This document shows, one piece after another, positions 8,722 to 16,988 of a stretch of DNA of 29,411 nt. Source of the DNA: Ramicandelaber brevisporus (Eukaryota > Kickxellomycota > Ramicandelaberales > Ramicandelaberaceae). Position numbers and translations under genes: made by a program. The notes beneath the pieces are model-generated. The model was not told the DNA's origin, did not search any database, and saw only the letters and a program-made list of their open reading frames with translations. Numbering within the stretch: position 1 is the stretch's first letter; each line of letters starts with the position of its first letter. Where the stretch lies: contig MU602695.1 of NCBI GenBank assembly GCA_025201865.1, forward strand, positions 41,407 through 70,817, given 5' to 3'.

Positions 8722-11286
8722 TTATTCGTCATCACCGCCATAATCATTGCCACCGTAATCGTCTTGGCCGCCATCATCTTGGCCACCATCATCTTGGCCA
8801 CCAGCATCATCTTGACCACCAGCATCATCTTGCTGGTCATCTTGCTGGTTGTCATCTTGCTGGTTATCGTCAGCCTGGCCATCGTCAGCCTGGTCATCAT
8901 CTTGCTGGTCATCATCTTGCTGGTTGTCATCTTGCTGGTTGTCATCTTGCTGGTTATCATCCTCTTGCTGGTCATCCTCAGCCTGGTCATCATCCTGCTG
9001 GTTGTCGTCAGCTTGGTCATCATCATCTTGCTGGTCATCATCATCTTGATCATCATCAGCCTGGTCATCCTCAGCTTGGTCGTCATCTTGCTGGTCATCA
9101 TCATCTTGCTGGTCATCGTCATCCTGCTGGTCATCATCCTCAGCTTGATCATCATCCTGCTGGTCTTCATCATCTTGCTGGTCATCATCATCTTGGTTAT
9201 CATCATGTTGATCGTCCTCAGCTTGGACGTCTGCATTGACTTGGTCATCATCACCAGTGTTATCTTGACACACCTGGTCATCAGCTACATGTTCAGCTTC
9301 TGTGGTGACATTCTCTTCCAGTGTAGACTGAGACGTGCCACCTCCTCCAATTGGCCTGCCAGTTACTACTGTTGCAATGCCGCGAGCAGTGGCACTTCCA
9401 ATCTTAACACCAGTCTTGACAACAGCAACGCCAACATCAACACCAGTCTTTGCCACAACCACGCCAGTGCCAACAGCAAGCTTTGTCGCACCAATTCCAA
9501 TGCCAAAACCAGTCTTGACCAGACCACCGAGTAATGAACCACGCGGCGCTGGAGCAGTCGGTGTGGCAGTCGATGCAGCAGCGTCATCGCCAACATGAAC
9601 CATGGGCTTATCACCAGACTCCAGGCCAGCAGTCATACGGCCAGGCCGGAGCACAGGTGTATAATTATCTTTGTTATTATCATTGGAGCCAGTAATGATG
9701 GATGAACTGCTCCCACTCGTACCGCTGGATGTACTAGTCGTTTTATCGGCATCAAGTAAGTCAGCAGTACTCTTGGTCTTGACGTCAGCAACAGCTTTGC
9801 CCTCGGCTGCCTTGAGCTCATCACGCTTCTTCTTGGCTGCAGCGAGTTCACCCTCTTCCTTCGTAGTAGTGGCAGGCTTCTCACCCTTTTCCAAGTTCTT
9901 GTTGAGTGACGCTACAATATCCTTGAGTAACTTTAAATCAGCTTCTTTGGTTTTCACATCTTCTTCAGCACGAGCAGTCTCGACACCAGATACCACAGCA
10001 TGCTGCATCTTCTGATATTCATCTGGATCCAGTGCCTTGGCCTTGAGCACAGACTGTGCCTTCACATCCGCAGCTTTGGCAGCATCCAATTCCTTCTTTT
10101 CGGCCTCAGTAATGTTCTTGTACGGATCTTTATCAGTACCTTCATCATCATCACCACTATGATAGTAATAATCGCGACCAGTGGCCTTGTCTGCTTGTTT
10201 GAGTGCATTGACTATCTCTTCTTTCTTCTTCAACTCTGCCTCGGCTTTACTGATGCGCAACTTGGCTTTGGCGGCATTACCGATTGCCTCTTTGGTCGAT
10301 AGATACACAGCTGGATGATCGGTCTTGAGCTTGACAATGGCGGCGGCATCATCGGAACTAAACTTGGCAGCATAAGCTTCCTTCTTCAACTGAGCGGCTT
10401 CATCAGCGAGTTGCTTGGCCTTTGCTTTAGCAGCTTGAGAACTATATGAGCTGGCTGGGCCATCTGAAAACCACCCACTAACATTAGCGGACTTGGCAGC
10501 ATCGTCGGCTTCCTTCTGTTTGGCCTTGTATTTAGCAATGATATCGTCTGCAGCCTTCTTCTTGGTAGTAGCATCAGCAGTGGCGGCATCAGAGTCCACA
10601 CCAACGGCAGTCTTGGCTTGCAGTACTGCACCAGCAACATCAGCCTTCGTTTGTGCCTTGTCAGCATCCTTCTTTAACTGCGCAGCCTCATCAGCGAGCT
10701 GTTTGGCCTTTGCTTGGGCGATCTGAGTGCGATACGAGTCACTTGGCTCACTGGCAAGCCATCCACTAGCTTTGGCGGACTTGTCAGCACTGTCGGCCTC
10801 CTTCTGTTTGGACTCATACTTGTCGCGGGCCGTGACAGCTTCATCACGCGCAGCAGCAGCACTTGTCTTGGCAGCGTCCAAACTCGTACCAGGAACCTTC
10901 GTCTTCTGAGCAACACGTGCTGCATTTGCTTGAGCCTGGGTCAACTTGGCCAATGCAGCCTTGGCGTCGACACCAGCCTTGCCTGCTTCGATGGCCGTTG
11001 ATACCGTGTTATCGCCAAACTCACCACCAGTACCAACCACATGCACAGCAGCGTTGTTGTGATCTGCACTGGTAGATTTTGACTTGGCAACCGCGGCATT
11101 GAGCTCCTCTTTGGCCTTGTTGACATCGGCAATGGCTTCGTCTAAAGTAGCATTGGCGTTGACAGCTGGCTTGTTGGCTTCAACCTTCTTGGCATACTCG
11201 TCCACTTGCGATTTAGCAGCATTCGTCGATGATTCCTTAGCTTTGCCGATCATCCATTTCCCACCTACCTCGATGAGCTTGTCCAT
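8722..11286 (-). CDS. Unrecognised 854-residue protein: Ala/Lys helical repeats, 11-mer block, acidic D/Q tail
   Basis: I do not recognise a family. Residues 1 to about 540 are rich in Ala, Lys, Asp and Glu and read as long amphipathic helices, with a tandem duplication of about 96 residues (two copies of AKAKQLADEAAQLKK, each preceded by an SGW-containing linker). A Ser/Thr/Asn-rich linker follows. Residues 590-644 split exactly into five 11-residue units with Lys or Arg at position 2, hydrophobic and Gly-rich. From about 655 to the end the chain is almost only Asp, Gln, Glu and Asn, closing with GGQDD and YGG units. There is no signal peptide, no clear single membrane span and only one Cys. 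The helical part resembles LEA proteins, while the 11-mers plus acidic tail resemble the synuclein plan; both are analogies, not homology claims. Start ATG at 11284-11286. Confidence 0.8.
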   Translation of the reverse strand: MDKLIEVGGKWMIGKAKESSTNAAKSQVDEYAKKVEANKPAVNANATLDEAIADVNKAKEELNAAVAKSKSTSADHNNAAVHVVGTGGEFGDNTVSTAIEAGKAGVDAKAALAKLTQAQANAARVAQKTKVPGTSLDAAKTSAAAARDEAVTARDKYESKQKEADSADKSAKASGWLASEPSDSYRTQIAQAKAKQLADEAAQLKKDADKAQTKADVAGAVLQAKTAVGVDSDAATADATTKKKAADDIIAKYKAKQKEADDAAKSANVSGWFSDGPASSYSSQAAKAKAKQLADEAAQLKKEAYAAKFSSDDAAAIVKLKTDHPAVYLSTKEAIGNAAKAKLRISKAEAELKKKEEIVNALKQADKATGRDYYYHSGDDDEGTDKDPYKNITEAEKKELDAAKAADVKAQSVLKAKALDPDEYQKMQHAVVSGVETARAEEDVKTKEADLKLLKDIVASLNKNLEKGEKPATTTKEEGELAAAKKKRDELKAAEGKAVADVKTKSTADLLDADKTTSTSSGTSGSSSSIITGSNDNNKDNYTPVLRPGRMTAGLESGDKPMVHVGDDAAASTATPTAPAPRGSLLGGLVKTGFGIGIGATKLAVGTGVVVAKTGVDVGVAVVKTGVKIGSATARGIATVVTGRPIGGGGTSQSTLEENVTTEAEHVADDQVCQDNTGDDDQVNADVQAEDDQHDDNQDDDDQQDDEDQQDDDQAEDDDQQDDDDQQDDDDQQDDDQAEDDQADDDQDDDDQQDDDDQADDNQQDDDQAEDDQQEDDNQQDDNQQDDNQQDDDQQDDDQADDGQADDNQQDDNQQDDQQDDAGGQDDAGGQDDGGQDDGGQDDYGGNDYGGDDE
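8757..9235 (-). repeat. Coding minisatellite for the D/Q acidic tail
   Basis: Degenerate 12- to 18-base units (plus strand GTCATCATCTTGCTG type) encode QQDDD, QAEDD and QADDD blocks. Phase is kept in multiples of three. The array opens long false frames on both strands, reading MMTSK-type on the minus strand and hydrophobic Ile/Val/Leu on the plus strand. Confidence 0.9.
9355..9519 (-). repeat. Five tandem 11-residue units (protein-level repeat)
   Basis: The units are VKTGFGIGIGA, TKLAVGTGVVV, AKTGVDVGVAV, VKTGVKIGSAT and ARGIATVVTGR (residues 590-644). Position 2 is always Lys or Arg, KTG opens three of them, and most other positions are Gly, Val, Ile or Ala. Eleven-residue periodicity is typical of membrane-surface helices in synuclein- and perilipin-type proteins. 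The high Gly content also allows a glycine-zipper membrane insertion. Confidence 0.75.
10380..10830 (-). repeat. Tandem duplication of a ~96-residue helical unit
   Basis: Two copies about 288 bases apart share K.KQKEAD..DKSA, an SGW linker with SSY or DSY, and the block AKAKQLADEAAQLKK. The DNA is diverged but still similar (plus-strand CATCAGCGAG in both copies), which points to a fairly old in-frame duplication. Confidence 0.7.
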
Positions 11287-12032
11287 TTCGATTAAAGGAA
11301 ATTGAATTTGATGATGATGGTGTCGATTAATATGATTATGAGATTAAAAGAGAAGAGAGGTTGTGAATATGATATTCGACTAAAAGCTAGGCACAAAAAG
11401 ATGTTGGATATCGACTTTGTGAGTGAGTGAGTGCTATGCGGTGAATATCGAGAGATGATGAGAGAAACAAGAACACAGGAAAGTGAGAGAAGAGGGGAAG
11501 CAAAGAACGCGCTCGGTTGGTTTGTATTATGAATCTGTTGCAACGACTCGAAAGTTGAGCTGGGTGAGTGAGTGGGAGAACACAGAGCAACAGATGCTGA
11601 TAGTAACAGCTGTTGATAGATGACTGGTGAGGTTGTAGAATTGCCACGCAGACTGGAAACCCACCCTCCTCACAATCTACCACTCTCCCAATTAAGATGC
11701 ATTAACTGTGAGATGTGTGAACTGTGAACGAATTCAGCCTGGGGACCACACAATGTTTGCGAGATGTCCATCAGTCTTGCCAGCATTACGTAATAGCTAC
11801 GTCATCACACAGTTTAGTCATTGTATAGTGAACAGAACAAGCGCATTGACTGACGTTTAAACAGGAAGTGATTCTTTTCTTAATCTCTTTTATACTGTAG
11901 TTCGCAGTGTATCGATATTATTCACAATCCAGTATTACAGCAGTAATCTTTGCTGTTTCAAAATGGAGGAAGTTATTCAAAGAATGATATCGTAAAGTAG
12001 AGTAGGGTTGAGTAAATACATGGAGTTTATTC
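11287..12032. other. Promoter region of the 854-residue-protein gene and 3' end of Lon; no gene seen
   Basis: On the minus (coding) strand there are CACT tandem runs at about 11419-11432 and 11562-11575 and pyrimidine-rich stretches, which look like leader sequence. A CRE-like half site (TACGTCAT) lies near 11800. AATAAA on the minus strand at 12026-12031 follows the Lon stop codon almost directly. The open frames here are short and repeat-driven. Confidence 0.45.
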
Positions 12033-15000
12033 TTAAGCGGAAGATGCGGTCTCTGTGATAGTTGCCTGAGAAGGTGGCTTCGGGAATCCAATGGCTTGCA
12101 GCACATCCTCATACCAGTCAACTGGACATCCCTGGATGCCTTCTTTAACTTGCTCTGGCAGTTCTTCCCAGTCCGGCGTGTTACTCTTGGGGAACACAAT
12201 CGTCTTTACACCGCTTCTTTTGGCGGCAATGGTCTTTTCCTTCAGCCCGCCAATCTTCAAGACTTTGCCGGTCAGAGTGAGCTCGCCAGTCATGGCAACA
12301 GTGGATGGAATTGGACGATTGAGAGCCAGTGAAATGAGAGATGTTGCCATGGTGATACCAGCCGATGGACCGTCCTTTGGAGTAGCACCTTCAGGGACGT
12401 GCAGGTGAATGTTGGATACGTCAAAGAAGCGGTTGGTTGGATCGTAGCGCAAAAGCAGGTTCTTGGCATAAGTATAGGCGATTGTGGATGATTCCTTCAT
12501 GACATCGCCGAGCTGGCCAGTCTTCTTGAGGCTGCCGCTTGGTGGAGAGTTTGGCTCGTCACGGTGATGGCTGGCGGTAGACGTGGAGGTTGTGGTGAGA
12601 GACGGCGGCTGATCGGAGGTGGCGGAGCGAGAAATGCCCTCAACGACAGACTCAATGTACAAAGAGGAGCCACCAAGACTAGTCCAAGCGAGTCCCATAA
12701 CGACACCAGGTGGAGTGGACTCGTAGAGGCGGTCAGAGGTGAAGAGTGGTGGGCCAACATAATCCTTGAGTTGGTCAGCATTGATTGTCAAGCTGTACGA
12801 ATCAGGAACAACAGCTGGAGTTGGACGCGGCTTTTCGGCAGCTGCAGTTGCAGTTGCAGTGGCAGTTGCAAAGGATGTCGAAGACTGTTCAGCATCCTTG
12901 TCAACAGCAGACGAGGCCAGTGGATCCTCTTTGATGGATTCAGCGGCTGGAGTAGATGCAGCACTGGCCACAGCACTGTCTACAGCTTCAGTGGCATCAG
13001 CAGCAGCAGTGGCTTCAGTGGCAGCAGCGGCAGCAGCTTGCTTGACAGCCTCATCCTTGGGGTCAACAGTGCGAACAACCTTGAGTGCAACCTTGCGGAA
13101 TATCTTTTCAATGTGCTTCTTCAAGTTACGCACACCAGATTCACGGCAGTAATTGCGAATCAGCGCTTCCAAAGCAGGCTCAGTAACGTTGATATTGACA
13201 TCCTTCAAGCCAGCGGCTTCCTTAGCCTGTGGCACCAGGTAGCGCTCAGCAATTGCCAGCTTCTCATCAGACACATAGCCGGACAGCTGAATGACCTCCA
13301 TGCGATCAAGCAGTGGTGCAGGAATGGTGTCCAGTACATTGGCAGTGCATACAAACAATACCTTGGATAGATTGAGAGGCACATCCATATAATGATCCAA
13401 GAATGAGCTGTTTTGTTCTGGATCAAGCAATTCCAGCAGAGCAGAGGCAGGATCTCCATGGTTTCCTCTTCCTAACTTGTCAATTTCATCAATCAAAATG
13501 AGAGGGTTCTCGGTTTGAACCTTTTTGAGAGCCTGGACTACCTTACCAGGCATTGCACCAACATATGTTCTACGATGACCCTTGATTTCTGCAACATCTC
13601 CCAATCCACCAACACTGAATCTGTAGAACTCACGGTGCAGTGCATTGGCTATACTTTTACCAATTGATGTCTTTCCAACTCCTGGCGGGCCGGCCAAGCA
13701 CAGGATCTTGCCTTGGACTGTGCCACGCAATCTGCCCACTGCGATGAATTCCAAAATGCGGTCTTTAACATCCTGGAGGCCATAGTGGTCTTCATCCAGC
13801 ACTTTCTGGGCATGTTTCAACTCAAAGTTTTCTTTAGATTGTTTGCCCCATGGAATCTGAGTCAGCCAGTCCAAGTAGTTGCGAGTGACGTTGAATTCAG
13901 ATGCAGCTGGTTCCAAATGAGCAAGCTTGGCCAATTCTTCGTCAAACACCTTCTTTATATCAGCAGGCATTGCAAGTTTAGATGCCTTTTCTTTAAACGA
14001 TTCAACCAATTTATCTTTTCCATCTGACTCAATTCCCAATTCCTTCTTGATTCCTTTTAACTGCTCCATCAAATAAAACTCACGCTGTCTTTTGGCAATC
14101 TTCTGCTCCACATCCTTACTAATTTTATTTTGTAACTGCGCATTCATCAACTCCTTCTTCAAAACCAACAGTGCCTTCTGCAGACGCTCTTCAATTACGA
14201 GCGAGTCCAAAATCTCCTGCAGTTCAATGGGCTCACCAGCTGATACTGCAGCAGCAAAGTCAGCCAATTTGGCAGGCTCTTCAAATACATTTCCTGCAGA
14301 CTGGCTGATGGAGAAGTTTGCAATCTGATCTCTAAACAATGGATTCAGCTGAGCAATGTCCTTGAACACTGACACAATCTCTGATGTAATTGCACGCACC
14401 ATTGAGTTGTGAGGCTTATATGGCTCTTCAGCAAGATTATCAACATGAGCAATCGACACTTCCTCGTGGTCTCTCTCCAGGAATGCAACGGGTCCAAATG
14501 TGCTGCTGCCTGTTTGCTGAGAGTGATCGCCTTTGCTTGTCTGCTCAGATGGCAATTCAGTCTGTGGCTCAACTGCTTGAGATGGATGAGGAGCTGGAGC
14601 AGGTGGATGGACGTCATCGACATGCACACTGTGGGCATCTTCATGGTGGTGATGAGAAGTCTCAGTGGGTGTGCGCAATATTCCCTCAATGGTATGGGCT
14701 GCAGCATCGTCTGAGTGATCATGTTCTCCAATCAATGCACTTTCATCGCCATCCAAGCTCTTTACTGTGGCTGTAGACGCTGTAGAAGTCGAGCGCGGAG
14801 GAGTCAAGTCGGTGAGTCTAATTCTTCTATGGGGATAGAGCACAGCAGTGATGGAGTGAGGATCATCAGGGTTGTTGGAGGGGAACACACCAGTTATCTG
14901 AGCAAATACACCAACTCGATGAACCTGGTCAATGCTATCAATCACATCCACATCTGACTCATCATCCTTCAGTAAGAATGTGCCAACATATGGCTGATTC

Positions 15001-15770
15001 CGTCTCATCAGCTCTTTAATTGCTGCTGTAACTGCTGGATTGCGAATCACAACCGCCTTGTAAAATCCAGGGAACAGGGGGCGTCTGGCAATGGGCAAGG
15101 CGAGCATTGATGGATAGTGCTCGGGAACAGTTGGACGCTGCAAATGGCCCTCGACCGGGCCAGATGGACGAGATACTGCGCGACTTGGTGACCCCCCGCG
15201 TCCATTGTTAGATGTTGATGATGCAGCTGCACCTTCTTCCTTCTCAGCATTGCGCTTACGCTGTGTCTTCTGAGAATCCTGGCTGCGGCGAGTGCGGCGT
15301 GCTCCTTGCCCAGATGGTGCTGTTGATGAGGATGATTGGCCATCTTCGCCTACTGCATTTGCATCTTCTTCTCCGACTGCTGTCGTTGACGTGGTCGACT
15401 TGCCATCATCCTTCTCCTTCTCCTTCTTGTGCTTCTTTGACTGTTCTTTAATGTCTTTAGCATCTTTACTCTTACCAATGCCATCACCGCCATCATCGTT
15501 ACCATCATTGCCTTTGCCACCATCGTCATCATCCTTGCCACGTCCACCGTTGCCATTCTTTGAATCAAGAGCAGTCTGGCGAGTGACTGAGAATGCTCGG
15601 CTCATGCCTGGAATGCATGGTGGAACTGTTCGCAGCGATAGCAGCTGGGTTGCAGATTCAAGATGCTGTCTCAAGCCAACTCCTCTTCTCGAAGTTGTCG
15701 TCATCACCAGCGTCGCTGGTAAACGTGAAGCTGCAGCCACGCGTCCGCGTCCCAACAAAGCCAATGACAT
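12033..15770 (-). CDS. PIM1: Mitochondrial Lon protease (ATP-dependent, AAA+/Ser-Lys)
   Basis: Lon degrades misfolded and regulatory proteins in the mitochondrial matrix. The 1245-residue protein starts with a basic presequence-like stretch (MSLALLGRGRVAAASRLP) and then a low-complexity Gly/Asp/Lys/Ser region to about 205. The LON N-domain begins near 217 (SMLALPIARRPLFPGF) and carries a His-rich insertion. Walker A is GPPGVGKT (694-701) and Walker B LILIDEID (D761, E762). The protease domain has S1136 in DGPSAG and K1179 in GGLKEK, 43 residues apart as in bacterial Lon. An Ala-rich insertion of nearly 90 residues (about 900-990) lies between the AAA+ and protease domains, and a second Ser/Thr-rich insertion follows GISRSA. 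The protein is longer than the yeast enzyme because of these insertions. The catalytic set is complete. It is divergent from uL14m. Confidence 0.97.
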   Translation of the reverse strand: MSLALLGRGRVAAASRLPATLVMTTTSRRGVGLRQHLESATQLLSLRTVPPCIPGMSRAFSVTRQTALDSKNGNGGRGKDDDDGGKGNDGNDDGGDGIGKSKDAKDIKEQSKKHKKEKEKDDGKSTTSTTAVGEEDANAVGEDGQSSSSTAPSGQGARRTRRSQDSQKTQRKRNAEKEEGAAASSTSNNGRGGSPSRAVSRPSGPVEGHLQRPTVPEHYPSMLALPIARRPLFPGFYKAVVIRNPAVTAAIKELMRRNQPYVGTFLLKDDESDVDVIDSIDQVHRVGVFAQITGVFPSNNPDDPHSITAVLYPHRRIRLTDLTPPRSTSTASTATVKSLDGDESALIGEHDHSDDAAAHTIEGILRTPTETSHHHHEDAHSVHVDDVHPPAPAPHPSQAVEPQTELPSEQTSKGDHSQQTGSSTFGPVAFLERDHEEVSIAHVDNLAEEPYKPHNSMVRAITSEIVSVFKDIAQLNPLFRDQIANFSISQSAGNVFEEPAKLADFAAAVSAGEPIELQEILDSLVIEERLQKALLVLKKELMNAQLQNKISKDVEQKIAKRQREFYLMEQLKGIKKELGIESDGKDKLVESFKEKASKLAMPADIKKVFDEELAKLAHLEPAASEFNVTRNYLDWLTQIPWGKQSKENFELKHAQKVLDEDHYGLQDVKDRILEFIAVGRLRGTVQGKILCLAGPPGVGKTSIGKSIANALHREFYRFSVGGLGDVAEIKGHRRTYVGAMPGKVVQALKKVQTENPLILIDEIDKLGRGNHGDPASALLELLDPEQNSSFLDHYMDVPLNLSKVLFVCTANVLDTIPAPLLDRMEVIQLSGYVSDEKLAIAERYLVPQAKEAAGLKDVNINVTEPALEALIRNYCRESGVRNLKKHIEKIFRKVALKVVRTVDPKDEAVKQAAAAAATEATAAADATEAVDSAVASAASTPAAESIKEDPLASSAVDKDAEQSSTSFATATATATAAAEKPRPTPAVVPDSYSLTINADQLKDYVGPPLFTSDRLYESTPPGVVMGLAWTSLGGSSLYIESVVEGISRSATSDQPPSLTTTSTSTASHHRDEPNSPPSGSLKKTGQLGDVMKESSTIAYTYAKNLLLRYDPTNRFFDVSNIHLHVPEGATPKDGPSAGITMATSLISLALNRPIPSTVAMTGELTLTGKVLKIGGLKEKTIAAKRSGVKTIVFPKSNTPDWEELPEQVKEGIQGCPVDWYEDVLQAIGFPKPPSQATITETASSA

Positions 15771-16126
15771 GTCTATCTATCTATCTACCAATCTCTCTTG
15801 CTGTTTCTCTTGCTGTAGTTTCACACTGTTACTATACTGTGCTGCTGCAGGGAAGTGGATTCGTAATACAAGTTGTTAATTTGTGCAGAGTTCGCGATGC
15901 GTACGCCTGAATCGCCACAACGACTCACAACCGCAACCACAACGACCACAACCACTGCGGGCTGCACATTGCAGCTTCCACCACACAAAATCCGACACTG
16001 CAAAAAACCAACCACCAAAAAAATAAAATCTACCACCACAACCACCACCACTCCCGCTTCCACTTCCGCTTCCACTTGATCTCACAGTCAACAGTCCACA
16101 ATCTACAGTTTACAGCCCTTCCAACG
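15771..16126. promoter_or_regulatory. Divergent promoter region, Lon / uL14m
   Basis: 356 bases separate the two mitochondrial genes. An ATCT tandem run sits at the Lon start (about 15773-15787). The uL14m side is rich in ACC/ACA and has CTTCCA/CTTCCG repeats at about 16054-16077. No gene is seen; the open frames are repeat-driven. Confidence 0.55.
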
Positions 16127-16540
16127 ATGATTATTGCAAAGAGCTGGCTCAAAGTTATCGACAACTCTGGCGGCGTTATGGTCGAATGCATCAAAGTTCT
16201 CAAGAACGCACGCTGGGCAGACGTTGGCGATGAAATCGTAGTTGCCGTTCAGAAGACTCGTGCAGCCACTGCTCCATCAGTTGGTGGCTCGGCTGCATCG
16301 GCTGCCCAGAGTGCTGCCAACCGCGTATCAAAGGGCGATGTGAGACGGGCAGTGATTGTGCGCACAAAGAGTCCAATCAGAAGACCAGATGGACGGTTTG
16401 TGAGATTTGATGACAATGCATGTGTACTTTTGGCGAAGGAGGGCAGTCCGCTTGGAACGAGAATCACCGGACCAGTTGCAGCGGAATTGAGACATAAACG
16501 GTGGACTAAAGTGGTGTCATTGGCACCTCGCGTGGTCTAA
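16127..16540 (+). CDS. MRPL38: Mitochondrial ribosomal protein uL14m
   Basis: The protein has 137 residues and is a large-subunit mitochondrial ribosomal protein at the subunit interface. It begins MIIAKSWLKVIDNSGG, matching the bacterial-type uL14 start, and goes on with VECIKVLKN, VGDEIVVAVQK, NRVSKGDVRRAVIVRTK, DNACVLLAKEGSPLGTRITGPV and a C-terminus SLAPRVV that closely follows yeast mitochondrial L38 (SLASRVI type). The ATG at 16127 is chosen because the family starts exactly there; the frame upstream has no nearer ATG. An Ala/Ser-rich stretch of about 20 residues replaces the loop before NRVSKGD. The length fits mitochondrial rather than cytosolic L23/uL14. Confidence 0.95.
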   Translation: MIIAKSWLKVIDNSGGVMVECIKVLKNARWADVGDEIVVAVQKTRAATAPSVGGSAASAAQSAANRVSKGDVRRAVIVRTKSPIRRPDGRFVRFDDNACVLLAKEGSPLGTRITGPVAAELRHKRWTKVVSLAPRVV

Positions 16541-16988
16541 AAGAATGATAAACATCAAAATATATCAAAACATATTAAAACATCATATCAATTGACATTG
16601 AAATCTTTGATTAAACACAATAGAGCTATTTTAGTAATTCTCCGAGTGCGAAGAGCGGGGGAATCAGCTGACATTGCCCGGTACATGACAAATAAACGAG
16701 GTGGTCAGAGCGTTCTGTTTGTTTTGGCGAGTGCTATGTGCACTTGTGTGTGTGTAGGAGAACAAGAGAGCAAGAGCCCTCGAGTGAGCGTGCAAGAAAG
16801 TCTCCGAGAGAGGTCGTTCGATTCCGCAGCATATCCTCACTCTCGTCCAAAACATAAATAATACTCGCGCCGCAACCACCTTGCTCGCTCGCTCGCACCG
16901 TTTTGCGTTAGTTCGTTCGCTCATTCGCTCACTCGCTCACTTTGATATCAGCTGCAAACTGTTCTTTCCTTTTTTTTTTGCAACCACG
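16541..16988. other. Promoter and leader region of the GST gene; no gene seen
   Basis: The 3' part, about 16880-16942, is a run of CGCT/CTCG/CACT units on the GST coding strand, followed by a T tract just before the start codon. The GST reading frame is open 36 codons further upstream (to an ATG at 16881), but that extension translates the repeat, so I do not include it. Confidence 0.5.
16880..16942 (+). repeat. CGCT/CACT pyrimidine-rich leader repeat
   Basis: Degenerate 4-base units (CGCT, CTCG, CACT, TTCG) repeat across about 60 bases, ending 46 bases before the GST start. It is one of several similar leader tracts in the window. Confidence 0.65.

Noticed and set aside
8649-9281. Minus-strand MMTSK-rich frame inside the D/Q repeat
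   Set aside because: It is a frame shadow of the minisatellite; the D/Q frame continues a long non-repetitive protein and this one does not.
8764-9534. Plus-strand Ile/Val/Leu-rich frame resembling a membrane protein
   Set aside because: It is the complement of Asp/Gln codons in the acidic tail. Hydrophobicity is an artefact of reading GAT/GAC repeats backwards.
16881-16988. 36-codon upstream extension of the GST frame
   Set aside because: It reads the CGCT/CACT leader repeat and T tract. The GST fold begins right at MPTQYELIYF.
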